64,000 bases of DNA from Psychrobacter immobilis (GTDB lineage: Bacteria > Pseudomonadota > Gammaproteobacteria > Pseudomonadales > Moraxellaceae): contig NZ_CAJGZJ010000009.1 of assembly GCF_904846225.1 (NCBI RefSeq), positions 46,731 to 110,730 on the forward strand, read 5' to 3'. Shown piece by piece: positions 29,621 through 38,607 of this stretch. Both the position numbers and the translations under genes were made by a program. The notes beneath the pieces are model-generated. The model was not told the DNA's origin and did not search any database. It was given only the letters and a program-made list of their open reading frames with translations. Positions within the stretch are counted from its first letter, which is position 1. Each line of letters starts with the position of its first letter.

Positions 29621-29697
29621 CATAGTCGGTGAAAAGTTAAATCAATACATCCGCAGTACCGTAGCGTTTTTAAAGAGTTTTGAATACAGTTACTATA
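29621..29697 (+). repeat. TATAGTC-family dispersed repeat, short form
   Basis: It begins CATAGTCGGTGAAAAGTTAA and ends ACTATA, with the GCAGTACCGTAGCGTTTTTA core shared with 17062-17130. It ends 151 bp before the META lipoprotein gene. Confidence 0.68.
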
Positions 29698-29847
29698 GAC
29701 ATGTAAAATAAAACATTTTGTTACGGATACGATAGACAGCAGCGCTATAGTAATTAAGTTATTGGTTTTGATAACTATACACATAACTATTTTCTGCGCT
29801 GTAAAAAAGCTTTTTTGCGAAAAGAGCAACAACGAGGCATAACTATT

Positions 29848-30795
29848 ATGACACTATCTTTTAAATCGTTGTCCTTTAAATTGGGTGTGCTATCAATTAT
29901 GGTGTCAGCAAGTTTGGCGTTAAGCGCGTGTCAAGAATCCTTTTCGTCACATGAGCAAGAGTCAAAGAAAGGCGCTAACACTATTAATAATAAATCAGAT
30001 ACAGCCTCTAATGTAGATCCGATAATAGACGATTTTACGCCAGACAAGGTGAGCGCTGAACAAAAAATGATTGTCAATCTTGCGAATTATCGTTGGACAC
30101 TAATGTCAGCGGCAGACAATAATGCTCAGTCCCTAAGTAAGCTGATGGACATTAAAGACAAGGTGAGATTGTCCTTTGGTCAGTACCAAGGAAAAAATAC
30201 CTTAAACTATAGTGTTGGCTGTAACACGGTAAGCGCTGCCTATCAATTGCAAGGTTCAGTTTTAACCATTGGAGATAGCATGAGTACTAAAATGTCATGT
30301 GGTGATCTTAATATGGTTGAAAATAATTTGATCAAACTGATGCAAGGTAATAGCCAGTTAGTATTAAATAGAGATGACGATTCTAAAGATGATCAGCCGA
30401 TAGTAACGCAAGTAACGAGCGAAGCCACTACTTTAGTTTGGGAAGGTAGGCTCACGGCGCAAGCTAAGTATAATAGTAAAGGTGAAACCGTATTTTGGGC
30501 GGTAAATGCTCAAATGATACCTTGCGAAGACAACAGCTCCCAGCTGTGTCTACAAGTTAAACCGATTACTTATGATGATCAAGGTATTAAAAATAGCGAA
30601 GGTAAATGGACGCCATTTGCAGGTGACATTGATGGCTATCAACATGATGGCAAAAATGACGAAATATTGCGTTTACAGCGTTATCAGTTAGATACTAGCG
30701 AAAAGGCAGATGACAAAGCGCCAAGTACATCAGATGAATCCTATGCTTATGTATTAGACGCCGTGATTGAAAGCTCTATAGTCAATCCACTATAA
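29848..30795 (+). CDS. META domain / DUF4377-like lipoprotein
   Basis: The signal peptide ends in the lipobox LSAC, predicting a lipid-anchored envelope protein. Residues about 80-180 form a META (HslJ-type) domain: NYRWTLMSA, SFGQYQGKNTLNYSVGCNTVSAAYQ, and TKMSCGDLNMVENN. A second domain (QMIPCEDNSSQLCLQVKPITY, then WTPFAGDIDGYQHDGKNDEILRLQRYQL) resembles DUF4377. GAGG lies 10 nt before the chosen ATG. The last five codons (IVNPL) and the stop lie inside a TATAGTC-family repeat, so the native C-terminus may have been replaced. Confidence 0.82.
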   Translation: MTLSFKSLSFKLGVLSIMVSASLALSACQESFSSHEQESKKGANTINNKSDTASNVDPIIDDFTPDKVSAEQKMIVNLANYRWTLMSAADNNAQSLSKLMDIKDKVRLSFGQYQGKNTLNYSVGCNTVSAAYQLQGSVLTIGDSMSTKMSCGDLNMVENNLIKLMQGNSQLVLNRDDDSKDDQPIVTQVTSEATTLVWEGRLTAQAKYNSKGETVFWAVNAQMIPCEDNSSQLCLQVKPITYDDQGIKNSEGKWTPFAGDIDGYQHDGKNDEILRLQRYQLDTSEKADDKAPSTSDESYAYVLDAVIESSIVNPL

Positions 30796-30845
30796 AAGAA
30801 CCACAGCGTTAACCTCGCTTGACGTATCAAATATACATCTATAGT
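30777..30845 (+). repeat. TATAGTC-family repeat supplying the lipoprotein stop codon
   Basis: The sequence runs TATAGTCAATCCACTATAAAA, then ACAGCGTTAACCTCGCTTGA, to CTATAGTC. The TAA at 30793-30795 ends the upstream gene. The same subtype follows ruvB at 49848. Confidence 0.72.
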
Positions 30846-30977
30846 CAAAACATTCTAAAAACGCTACGATACTGCTGATATCAATTTTTTACAGCCTCTG
30901 TCTGCGCAGGCACAGCAAGCAAGAAAAATTGATAGTAGCAGTGCGTGATGTATCGATTTAACTTTTCACCGACTATA
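30840..30977 (-). repeat. TATAGTC-family dispersed repeat, full form
   Basis: It adjoins the previous copy, sharing TATAGTC. It contains AAAACGCTACGATACTGCTG, the GCCTCTGTCTGC/GCACAGCAAGCAAG centre and AGTAGCAGTGCGTG, and ends TTTCACCGACTATA. The outer parts match the short forms in reverse complement. Confidence 0.78.
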
Positions 30978-30984
30978 TATTACT

Positions 30985-31014
30985 CAAAAACGCACTATTA
31001 TGTGCGTTTTTTTA
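30985..31014. terminator. Bidirectional terminator between the META lipoprotein gene and ruvC
   Basis: AAAAACGCAC and GTGCGTTTTT form a perfect stem with a 6-nt loop, followed by 7 T on the plus strand and 5 T on the minus strand. Confidence 0.85.
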
Positions 31015-31027
31015 TGAGACTGTTCCT

Positions 31028-31612
31028 TTAACGCAAATTACCAAGATCTTCCTCAGTCAAACGCCAACGGCCTTTTTTCTTAGAAGCACCGCGTCCACGC
31101 ATGGCACTATTTAGCAGTAGCTTATTCATAGAATGACTTGAGTGCGCATGACAAATGGCGCAGGCAAGACCATCGGCAGCATCTTGTTGTGGTACAAAAT
31201 CTAGTGACAATATCCGACACACCATTTCTTGCACTTGCTCTTTTGCCGCTGCGCCATAACCGCAAACCGCCTGTTTAATCTGGCGCGCCGTATATTCTGA
31301 TACTTCCAAATCCAATGCCACCAAGGCTGCAATAGCCGCGCCTCGTGCTTGCCCAAGCTTAAGTGCAGAGTCAGGGTTTTCTGCCATAAATACTTGCTCA
31401 ATCGCCGTATAAATGGGCTCATCGGCATATTTTAGATGATGCTGAGTGATGCGCGTCAAGCCATTGAAAATCCGTTTAAGGCGTTCAGGCATCTCTTTGG
31501 TATCCGTACGAATGGTACCTGCATCAATATAAGTCAGTTTATCGCCCGTTTGTCGAACGATACCATAACCCGTCATACGTGAGCCTGGATCAATCCCGAT
31601 AATAATTGCCAT
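31028..31612 (-). CDS. ruvC: Holliday junction resolvase RuvC
   Basis: RuvC cleaves Holliday junctions during recombination. The signature [14 protein letters not shown] with the first catalytic Asp is at the N-terminus, [21 protein letters not shown] carries the catalytic Glu, and [14 protein letters not shown] has the C-terminal acidic pair. I start at MAIIIG (194 aa), the usual position; an ATG seven codons earlier is in frame. It is not linked to ruvAB, which lies about 16 kb away on the other strand. Confidence 0.95.
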   Translation of the reverse strand: MAIIIGIDPGSRMTGYGIVRQTGDKLTYIDAGTIRTDTKEMPERLKRIFNGLTRITQHHLKYADEPIYTAIEQVFMAENPDSALKLGQARGAAIAALVALDLEVSEYTARQIKQAVCGYGAAAKEQVQEMVCRILSLDFVPQQDAADGLACAICHAHSSHSMNKLLLNSAMRGRGASKKKGRWRLTEEDLGNLR

Positions 31613-31765
31613 AGTGTTCCGTCTTGCTTTCATTTTGTTTTATGGCTTAAAAATGAGCCGTAAGTTTGATAGTATAGCAATCAATCCCCATATACATCAT
31701 ATGTTAGCCATTTTAATTTGTATGGCGCTTCACTTTTTAGCTTTTACTTTATAGGACGACACTTT

Positions 31766-32398
31766 ATGGGTCAGATAGTTGGTATTGCCATCGTTTGGTT
31801 TATTATCGAGATGCTGCTGTGGTATTTACTTGCTCAGTTTATAAGCGGCTGGTGGGTATTTATTTGGTTTATTATCGCCGCTGTTATCGGTATCTCACTC
31901 ATTCGTAAAGGTATGGCCTCTCTCAATCCAATGGCGCAGCAAATGAAAGCGGGTGGCATGATGAATCCTGCCATGCGTCCACCAGAATCGACCATGATGA
32001 AAAGTGTGGCGATGGCGGCAGCTGGTATTTTGCTGCTCATTCCTGGTGTGCTGAGCGACTTGCTTGCCTTATTGGTTGTGTTGCCACCTGTACAAAAGAA
32101 ACTAAAAGATGTGGCTAATAATTACGTCATGAATAACCAGCAAAAAATGATGGAGATGATGGCGAAGCAAATGGGTGGAAAAATGGGCGGCGGTCAAAAC
32201 CCATTTGGCGGTGCTGGTGGTATGGGTGGTCAAAACCCATTTGGCGGGGCAGGCGGCATGAATAGCCAAAACCCTTTCGGTCAGCAACAACAAAACCCGT
32301 TTGGTGATGTTTTTAAACAGCATACAACCGTTGATGGTACCGCCAAAAACATTCCCAAAGATGTCAAAAAAATTACCAAATCTGCTAATGATGAGTAA
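31766..32398 (+). CDS. fxsA: FxsA family membrane protein
   Basis: FxsA is a small inner-membrane protein whose overproduction relieves F-plasmid exclusion of phage T7 in E. coli. Three membrane segments are visible: IAIVWFIIEMLLWYLLAQFI, WWVFIWFIIAAVIGISLI, and AAAGILLLIPGVLSDLLALLVVL (the GxxxLxPG-SD pattern is typical). The start at 31766 has AGGA 9 nt upstream. The C-terminal tail carries repeats of GGQNPFGGAGGM and QNPF, making the protein 210 residues, longer than E. coli FxsA. Confidence 0.88.
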   Translation: MGQIVGIAIVWFIIEMLLWYLLAQFISGWWVFIWFIIAAVIGISLIRKGMASLNPMAQQMKAGGMMNPAMRPPESTMMKSVAMAAAGILLLIPGVLSDLLALLVVLPPVQKKLKDVANNYVMNNQQKMMEMMAKQMGGKMGGGQNPFGGAGGMGGQNPFGGAGGMNSQNPFGQQQQNPFGDVFKQHTTVDGTAKNIPKDVKKITKSANDE

Positions 32399-32431
32399 TT
32401 ATCAGAGAGTTGATTAGTTAAAATCAGGCAT

Positions 32432-32470
32432 AAAAAAAGCCCCTTACGTCTATGACGAAAGGGGCTTTTT
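32432..32470. terminator. Bidirectional terminator between fxsA and the 6S RNA gene
   Basis: AAAAAGCCCCTT and AAAGGGGCTTTTT arms give a GC-rich stem with T5 or longer on both strands, 34 bp after fxsA and about 85 bp beyond the 3' end of the 6S RNA. Confidence 0.85.
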
Positions 32471-32554
32471 GGTGGTCGTAATGAATTTTTATAAATTATT
32501 GGTTATAAATAAACCTAGTGAATATAAATAAAGCAATTACTAACCGAATATAAC

Positions 32555-32745
32555 AACCGAAGTGCCGCCGTAAGATGGTGACCCATGAACCGTGAAGTTC
32601 AGGGCGGATGCGTCACTACCTCGGCAGGTTTCCTGATACACCGCAAGCGGTGCAGGCATACACAATGAGGTAATAGGTACCACATCCTGGTAAAGCATTA
32701 TCGGCTCAGGGAATAAACATCTACTAGCCAACACTTCAGAATATA
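32555..32745 (-). ncRNA. ssrS: 6S RNA
   Basis: 6S RNA mimics an open promoter and sequesters sigma-70 RNA polymerase, mainly in stationary phase. Read on the minus strand, the sequence has CCCTGAGCCGATAATG and GGATGTGGT near the 5' side, CTTCACGGTTCATGGGTCACC and CGGCGGCACTTCGG near the 3' side. These match, in order and spacing, the conserved blocks of E. coli 6S RNA as I recall them. The ends CTGAAGTG and CACTTCGG pair to close the terminal stem. The length is about 188 nt. The neighbour is not the usual ygfA. The ends are estimated from the stem and promoter. Confidence 0.88.
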
Positions 32746-32748
32746 ATT

Positions 32749-32777
32749 ATCTTAACCAATGGATTGAATGATTGCAA
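32749..32777 (-). promoter_or_regulatory. Sigma-70 promoter of the 6S RNA gene
   Basis: On the minus strand TTGCAA (32772-32777) is followed after 17 bp by TAAGAT (32749-32754). The predicted start falls a few bases before the closing stem of the 6S RNA. Confidence 0.7.
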
Positions 32778-33005
32778 GTATGATTTACAGATTGATACGT
32801 GACTTCAATAATGAGTATGATTGGCACTAATCTTTTACTACATTTTCAGTAAAGTGTAGGTATACAAAAAACGAGTATTTAGTGACTTAATTTAATGGCT
32901 TGAAGGTCGATTTTTCAGCTATTTTGAGATGTGTGTTAAGATAAGGGCCTTTAAACATCCTAATATAGCATTATAGGCGTTCATTCACTTGAGGAGCGGT
33001 AATCC

Positions 33006-34664
33006 ATGACCAGTAACCAGCAACAATCTGAATCTATTGATGATAATCAAGCGCAGCTTAATACCGAGCAAAATAGCGCACAGAATAAAAAAACACCGCA
33101 TGTCTTAATGATTTTGGACGGCTTTGGTCATCGTGAAGAAGACAAGGATAACGCCATTGCTGCGGCCAATATGCCGAATTTGGATAAGATTTATCAACAA
33201 TATCCGCATGGATTGATCTCTGCTTCAGGAGAAGACGTTGGATTGCCAGATGGTCAATTTGGTAATTCCGAAGTTGGACACATGAACTTGGGTGCGGGTC
33301 GCGTCCTTTATCAAGATTCAACCCGTATATCTAGTGAATTGGCCAATCGTGATTTCTATAAAAACGACGCGTTGGTTAATGCGGTAAAAGCGGCTAACGA
33401 GCTTGGTGGCAACGTGCATATTATGGGCTTGCTATCGGATGGCGGCGTGCATTCGCATCAAGACCATATTGAAGCCATGTGTCATTCAGCATTGGTACAC
33501 GGTGCCAAAAACGTCTTTGTCCATTGCTTTCTAGATGGACGAGACACACCGCCAAAGTCTGCTGATAAATATGTCAATCGTCTACGCACATATATTGGTA
33601 AGCTGAATGCACATTATGAAGGTGGCCGAGTACAGATTGCTAGCATTATCGGGCGCTATTATGCAATGGATCGTGACAATCGCTGGGATCGGGTACAAAA
33701 AGCATATGAGCTTCTCACTGAAGGCAAGGCTGATCGTTTATCAACCCGTGCTGATGGTGCGGTGCAGGCCGCTTACAAAGCACGCGAAACGGATGAATTT
33801 ATTAATCCTACGACGGTCATTGGACGTGATGAGGTGCCCTATACGGTTGATGATAATGACGCGCTAATTTTTATGAACTTTCGTGCGGATCGTGCGCGTG
33901 AGCTTGCACAAGCCTTCGTGTTACCCGATCATGAATTTTCTGGCTTTGCCCGTCGTAAGCAGCCCAAACTTGCCGCTTTCGTTATGCTAACTAAATATTC
34001 TGATGTTTTGGCCAACAACCCCAAAACCAGTATTGCGTATTATCCCACTTCTTTGACCAATACACTTGGCGAATATTTGCAGGAGAAAGGAAAAACGCAA
34101 CTGCGTATCGCTGAAACTGAGAAATATGCCCATGTGACATTTTTCTTTAGTGGAGGACGTGAAGAAGAGTATAAAGGTGAGACGCGCATTCTAGTGCCAT
34201 CTCCAGATGTCGCTACTTATGATTTACAGCCTGAAATGAGTGCACCTGAAGTGACTGATAAATTGGTCGCTGCTATTGAATCCGGCAAATATGATGTACT
34301 GATCGTTAACTATGCCAATGGTGACATGGTCGGACATACAGGTATATTTGACGCTGCCGTACAAGCGGTAGAGGCGTTAGACGTTTGCGTTGGGCGCATA
34401 GAGGCAGCAGTACAAGCAGCCGGTGGTGATATGCTCATTACAGCCGATCATGGTAATTGTGAGCAGATGCAAGACTATGAAAGTGGGCAAGTACATACTC
34501 AGCATACCACTGAACACGTACCACTGATTTATGTTGGCGAAAAAAATCTACAAGTACGCAGTGGCGGTAGGCTTAGTGATGTCGCGCCGACTATTTTGTC
34601 ATTGATGAACATTGAAGCACCAACTGAAATGACAGGTGAGAGTTTATTGGTTTCAGCCTCTTAA
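33006..34664 (+). CDS. gpmI: 2,3-bisphosphoglycerate-independent phosphoglycerate mutase
   Basis: GpmI interconverts 3- and 2-phosphoglycerate with two Mn ions. The alkaline-phosphatase-like motifs are present: [12 protein letters not shown], the phosphoryl-accepting Ser88 in [45 protein letters not shown], and ADHGNCEQM with metal ligands. The 552 residues include an N-terminal Gln/Ser/Asn-rich extension of about 25 residues. GAGGAG precedes the ATG. A terminator follows at 34764. Confidence 0.97.
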   Translation: MTSNQQQSESIDDNQAQLNTEQNSAQNKKTPHVLMILDGFGHREEDKDNAIAAANMPNLDKIYQQYPHGLISASGEDVGLPDGQFGNSEVGHMNLGAGRVLYQDSTRISSELANRDFYKNDALVNAVKAANELGGNVHIMGLLSDGGVHSHQDHIEAMCHSALVHGAKNVFVHCFLDGRDTPPKSADKYVNRLRTYIGKLNAHYEGGRVQIASIIGRYYAMDRDNRWDRVQKAYELLTEGKADRLSTRADGAVQAAYKARETDEFINPTTVIGRDEVPYTVDDNDALIFMNFRADRARELAQAFVLPDHEFSGFARRKQPKLAAFVMLTKYSDVLANNPKTSIAYYPTSLTNTLGEYLQEKGKTQLRIAETEKYAHVTFFFSGGREEEYKGETRILVPSPDVATYDLQPEMSAPEVTDKLVAAIESGKYDVLIVNYANGDMVGHTGIFDAAVQAVEALDVCVGRIEAAVQAAGGDMLITADHGNCEQMQDYESGQVHTQHTTEHVPLIYVGEKNLQVRSGGRLSDVAPTILSLMNIEAPTEMTGESLLVSAS

Positions 34665-34763
34665 GTCAGTCAGGCCAATATTTTTTGCTATGACAATGTG
34701 TTAATGTAACTGAGCATGAACGTTGCTAGCAATGAACGTTGTAAAAAGCTTAAAAGGCACTTA

Positions 34764-34800
34764 GAAAAAGGGAGGGTATTTATTATCGCTCCCTTTTTTC
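34764..34800 (+). terminator. Intrinsic terminator of gpmI
   Basis: AAAAGGGAG and CTCCCTTTT arms with a 15-nt loop end in 6 T, about 100 bp after the stop codon. Confidence 0.8.
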
Positions 34801-34881
34801 GATACGTTTTGCTTGATTTATTGCTTAACTGATGAATTTTTAAAAAAGGTGAGCATCAAGATAAATGGGTTAACTCACTAT

Positions 34882-35025
34882 GCACAGTCGATCCACTATA
34901 AAAAAACGCAGTGCTACTGGGATAAGTTTTGCGTCGCCTCTGTCTGCGCAGGCACAGCAAGCAAGTAAAATTTACCCCAGTAGTGCGTGATAATATTTGA
35001 CCTTATTTTCTTTAGGGTTAACTAT
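34882..35025 (+). repeat. TATAGTC-family dispersed repeat, full form
   Basis: The left end is slightly decayed (GCACAGTCGATCCACTATAA). The inner CTACTGGGATAA, GCCTCTGTCTGC, GCACAGCAAGCAAG and CCCCAGTAGTGCGTG parts are intact, and the right end is TAACTAT. It lies in the 518-bp gpmI-protease gap; the last 158 bp before the protease gene are AT-rich without a clear promoter. Confidence 0.78.
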
Positions 35026-35183
35026 CTTATAACCTAAATAATTTTGACTCAGCGCATCAGCATTTTGGTAATTGATATTACTTGCAAGACTGTTCTAGTC
35101 TTAAATACACCTTTAATGCTACCTTATAAGTTAATATTGATAATTATATCTATAACAATAATTTTGCACATTCTACTATTTAA

Positions 35184-36746
35184 ATGAGTCCTCTTATGCA
35201 TCCTATCTATTTTATTCGCTCATCGGTGTCTAAGCGATTGGGTAAACAAGCTATGAGGGCATCTACAGGCCCTACTGTTTTTAAGCTTACATTCATTATT
35301 GGTTTATTTGGATTAAGTGCTGCCAGTATGTCCACGCAAGCTGCAACCATAGCTGCTTCTGGTGCCAACAATAGTCCCACTGCCAGCCTACAACTTATCA
35401 GCCTAAATGATGATGAAATAGCCGCTAAAAATAACGTGGATAATCTATCAGATATCGCTGACATGTTAGACGCTGCTGATGACTATGATGACTATGATGA
35501 CTCGATAGATAATGTTGCAGATGAGACCGCCTTAACGGACGATGCCAACGATATCGATACCAGTATTCCGCCTGAGGTTGCTCAAGTATCCTTAAATGCC
35601 ATTTCTCCAGAGACGCTCAAAACATTTGTCGCCGTAGTAGATTTGGTCCGCCGTGAATATGTGGATGCCGTTAATGATGAAGAGTTATTTAACAATGCGA
35701 TGAGTGGGATGCTGACTAAACTCGATAGCCATGCTGAGTTTTTAGATGCTGAAGCTTACGAAAATCTACGTGCTTTTACGGAAGGCGATGTGGGCGATAT
35801 TGGTATCAAGGTCGCTTATCAGCCAGAAGTCGGCTATTGGGTCATCACAGAGGTTATCAATGATTCGCCAGCTGATAAAAAGGGTATCGCGATTGGTGAT
35901 TATCTCCATCAAGTTGGCGATTCCAAACTTGATGAAGATAAAGAAAATAACGATGTTGAGCAACTTTTGACTGGGATTGCTGGTACACAAATAGACATCG
36001 TCACCTCTAAAGCGGGTCGCCGCAAACACACCACTACTTTACAGCGTAATAATAGTCATCCTCAAATGATTGAGGCAAAGCTTGTGAATGGCATTGCCTT
36101 TGTGAAATTACCTGCATTTCAAAACAACAGCCGCGAGAAGTTGTTAGAAAGCTTAATTAATCTAGACGCACCCATTTCAGGCATTCTATTAGACATGCGT
36201 GACAATCCAGGCGGTGTATTAACCTCAGCGGTGAGCCTCGCCAGTTTGTTCATGAGCGACACCGATGTGGTACAAGTGCAAGCGCGTCAAAATGAATCGA
36301 GTGTATTAAAAACCCAAGGTGACGCGATACTCAAAGATTTACCGATGGTTGTGCTACAAAACCGCTATTCGGCATCCGCAGCAGAGGTATTGGCCAGCAG
36401 TTTACAAGCGCAAAAGCGCGCTATTATCGTTGGTGAAGTCAGCTATGGTAAAGGCTCAGTACAATCAGTCATCCCACTTAATGATGAGCAGGCAGTCAAG
36501 CTAACTGTCGCCAATTATGTGACGGCATCAGGCAAAAAAATTGATGGAATCGGTGTAAAGCCGGATGTGACATTATCAGGTAGTGAGAGTACATGGGATG
36601 AGCAGGCAATGGACTTACTCAAAAAGCGGGCGCTTGCTTCAGGCATTCGTTTTATCCGAAAGCCTGCCGAAGAAGACAATAAAATAAAAGCTAAGGCAGC
36701 AGTAGGAAACGTGATTAAGCAGTCGCCTCTTAACGATAAATCATAA
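35184..36746 (+). CDS. Carboxyl-terminal processing protease, S41 family (CtpA-like)
   Basis: This periplasmic serine protease trims C-terminal tails of envelope proteins. A signal peptide (FKLTFIIGLFGLSAASMSTQA) is followed by an acidic linker with DDYDDYDD repeats, an N-terminal helical region (DLVRREYVDAVNDEELFNNAMSGML), a PDZ domain (GDIGIKVAYQPEVGYWVITEV) and the S41 core. The catalytic pair is Ser398 in RYSASAAEVL and Lys423 in YGKGSVQ, with the 25-residue spacing of E. coli Tsp. At 520 residues it is the shorter CtpA type. The exact start is uncertain. Confidence 0.92.
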   Translation: MSPLMHPIYFIRSSVSKRLGKQAMRASTGPTVFKLTFIIGLFGLSAASMSTQAATIAASGANNSPTASLQLISLNDDEIAAKNNVDNLSDIADMLDAADDYDDYDDSIDNVADETALTDDANDIDTSIPPEVAQVSLNAISPETLKTFVAVVDLVRREYVDAVNDEELFNNAMSGMLTKLDSHAEFLDAEAYENLRAFTEGDVGDIGIKVAYQPEVGYWVITEVINDSPADKKGIAIGDYLHQVGDSKLDEDKENNDVEQLLTGIAGTQIDIVTSKAGRRKHTTTLQRNNSHPQMIEAKLVNGIAFVKLPAFQNNSREKLLESLINLDAPISGILLDMRDNPGGVLTSAVSLASLFMSDTDVVQVQARQNESSVLKTQGDAILKDLPMVVLQNRYSASAAEVLASSLQAQKRAIIVGEVSYGKGSVQSVIPLNDEQAVKLTVANYVTASGKKIDGIGVKPDVTLSGSESTWDEQAMDLLKKRALASGIRFIRKPAEEDNKIKAKAAVGNVIKQSPLNDKS

Positions 36747-36767
36747 CGGCATCATGGTTTTTTAACG

Positions 36768-38486
36768 TTATTCTTCTGACTCATCTTCATCGATTTCTAG
36801 CTTTTTCATGCGATAGCGTAAAGAGCGAAAAGTCGTTCCTAGCAATTTGGCGGCTTGAGTTTTATTCCAACCAGCTTGTTTCAGTGCGGTAATAATGAGC
36901 TGTTTTTCTTGCTCTTGTAGGTAATGTTCTAACCCTTGCAGTGGCAATTCACCGTCGATTAACTTATTTAGGTTAACCTTTTCGCTTACTTCTTGAGTAT
37001 TAAAGTCCGCTTTTGTATCGCTATGATGGGCTGCATGGTTCGACGCTTCTGCCTGATTATTTGCTGGGCGCTGTACCATCGAAGGATAATGCTGAGTATT
37101 CGTACGATATGGGTGCAAGTTTGTTGTCACTTGTTCAGACTTTGGCGCGGTAACTCTATCCGCAGATTGGGTAATAGTGTCTTGTTGATTTCCTATTGAG
37201 TGAGTTGCAATGTGATCTTCTGCGTTCGTTTTATCGTTAGATCGTTCGGTATTATTAACATCACTATCGTTGCTACGCGCTTGGGAAGTGGCAACTGTAT
37301 TAGTAATATCATCTTCGATATCTGGCAAACCTAGGTGGCTGACATCAATCAGTGTTGTTTCAGATAGGGTTACTGCACGTTCCAGTACATTACGTAGTTC
37401 ACGGACGTTCCCAGCAAAGTTATGATTTTGCAAACGCTCATAGGCCTCTATGGTTAATGAAGGCGGCGTCTCTAATTGCCATTCGTGAGCAATCATGGCC
37501 AAAAAATGCTCGGCTAAAACGGGTATATCATCACGGCGCTCATTGAGCGTCGGCAGCTTTAATTCAATCACATTGATACGATAATACAAATCTTGCCGAA
37601 ACGCGCCATCTTGTACCAATTGACTCAAGTTCTTATGGGTGGCAGATAAGATACGAATATCGACTGGCATCTCTTTTGTATCACCAATGGCTCTCACGGT
37701 TTTTTCTTGAATAGCGCGCAATAATTTAACCTGCATTGCCAATGGCAAGTCTGCCACTTCATCTAAAAATAATGTCCCACCATTGGCCTGTTGGAACAGT
37801 CCTTGTTTGTCAGCGACAGCACCCGTAAAGCTGCCTTTTTTGTGACCAAAAAACTCTGACTCCATTAGCTCAGACGGTATTGCACCGCAGTTCACTGGCA
37901 CAAAACTGCCATCTCTGCGTGGGCTTAAATCGTGGATCAATCTAGCAACCACCTCTTTACCAGTACCTGATGCACCAGACAAAAACACGGGCGCTTGAGA
38001 GCGTGCCAATTTTAAAATAGTATTTTTTAGAGGATGCATCACAGCAGAGTCACCGATCAGCCGACTGTCTAACATTTTTTGCTCAGGCGAGCACTCAGGT
38101 GTGGCTTTTGCCGCGTTATCTTGATGAATGACTTTTAGCGCACTTTCTACCAACTGACGTAGACGTGGCAGCTCAAGCGGTTTATTAACAAAGTCAAAAG
38201 CACCAAGTTTTAGCGCTTCAATGGCGAGATCCATACTCCCATAAGCCGTGATAACGGCTATTGGAGTGTTAGAGCTATTGCTAATTTCTTTCACCAACTC
38301 CAGTCCTGATCCATCAGGCAGCTTTAAATCCGTCAGGCAAAAGTCATAAGTATTCTCTTGCCAATACGATCTTGCTTGCGACAACGTATAAGCCACATCA
38401 CTTTTGATGCCCATTTTAGTTAAAGTAATTTGCATTAATCGGCACAAATCCACTTCATCATCAACGACTAGCACGGTAGTTGTCAT
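36768..38486 (-). CDS. pilR: Sigma-54-dependent response regulator PilR
   Basis: PilR activates pilin transcription with sigma-54. Domains in order: receiver (VLVVDDEVDLCRLM, phosphoacceptor in DFCLTDLKLPDGSG), AAA+ domain (GASGTGKEVVARLIHDLS, GSFTGA loop, TLFLDEVADLPLAMQ), a long Ser/Thr/Asn/Gln-rich linker near residues 390-510, and a Fis-type helix-turn-helix (GWNKTQAAKLLGTTFRSLRYRMKKL). The GSFTGA form is normal for PilR. The 572 residues exceed the usual about 450 because of the linker. It follows pilS by 121 bp. Confidence 0.9.
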   Translation of the reverse strand: MTTTVLVVDDEVDLCRLMQITLTKMGIKSDVAYTLSQARSYWQENTYDFCLTDLKLPDGSGLELVKEISNSSNTPIAVITAYGSMDLAIEALKLGAFDFVNKPLELPRLRQLVESALKVIHQDNAAKATPECSPEQKMLDSRLIGDSAVMHPLKNTILKLARSQAPVFLSGASGTGKEVVARLIHDLSPRRDGSFVPVNCGAIPSELMESEFFGHKKGSFTGAVADKQGLFQQANGGTLFLDEVADLPLAMQVKLLRAIQEKTVRAIGDTKEMPVDIRILSATHKNLSQLVQDGAFRQDLYYRINVIELKLPTLNERRDDIPVLAEHFLAMIAHEWQLETPPSLTIEAYERLQNHNFAGNVRELRNVLERAVTLSETTLIDVSHLGLPDIEDDITNTVATSQARSNDSDVNNTERSNDKTNAEDHIATHSIGNQQDTITQSADRVTAPKSEQVTTNLHPYRTNTQHYPSMVQRPANNQAEASNHAAHHSDTKADFNTQEVSEKVNLNKLIDGELPLQGLEHYLQEQEKQLIITALKQAGWNKTQAAKLLGTTFRSLRYRMKKLEIDEDESEE

Positions 38487-38607
38487 ACATTATCTCATCG
38501 TATTCAATAGCTATAAAAGAGTAAAAAACCAACAGGCGTTGATGGCAATAGGTTCGATATAATTGGCATTTTTAGTTATACAACACTTCTGTCAATGTTA
38601 CATACAA

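Noticed and set aside
32540..32734. A 64-codon reading frame on the minus strand
   Set aside because: It lies entirely within the 6S RNA gene, whose conserved blocks and closing stem explain the sequence. It has no ribosome binding site.
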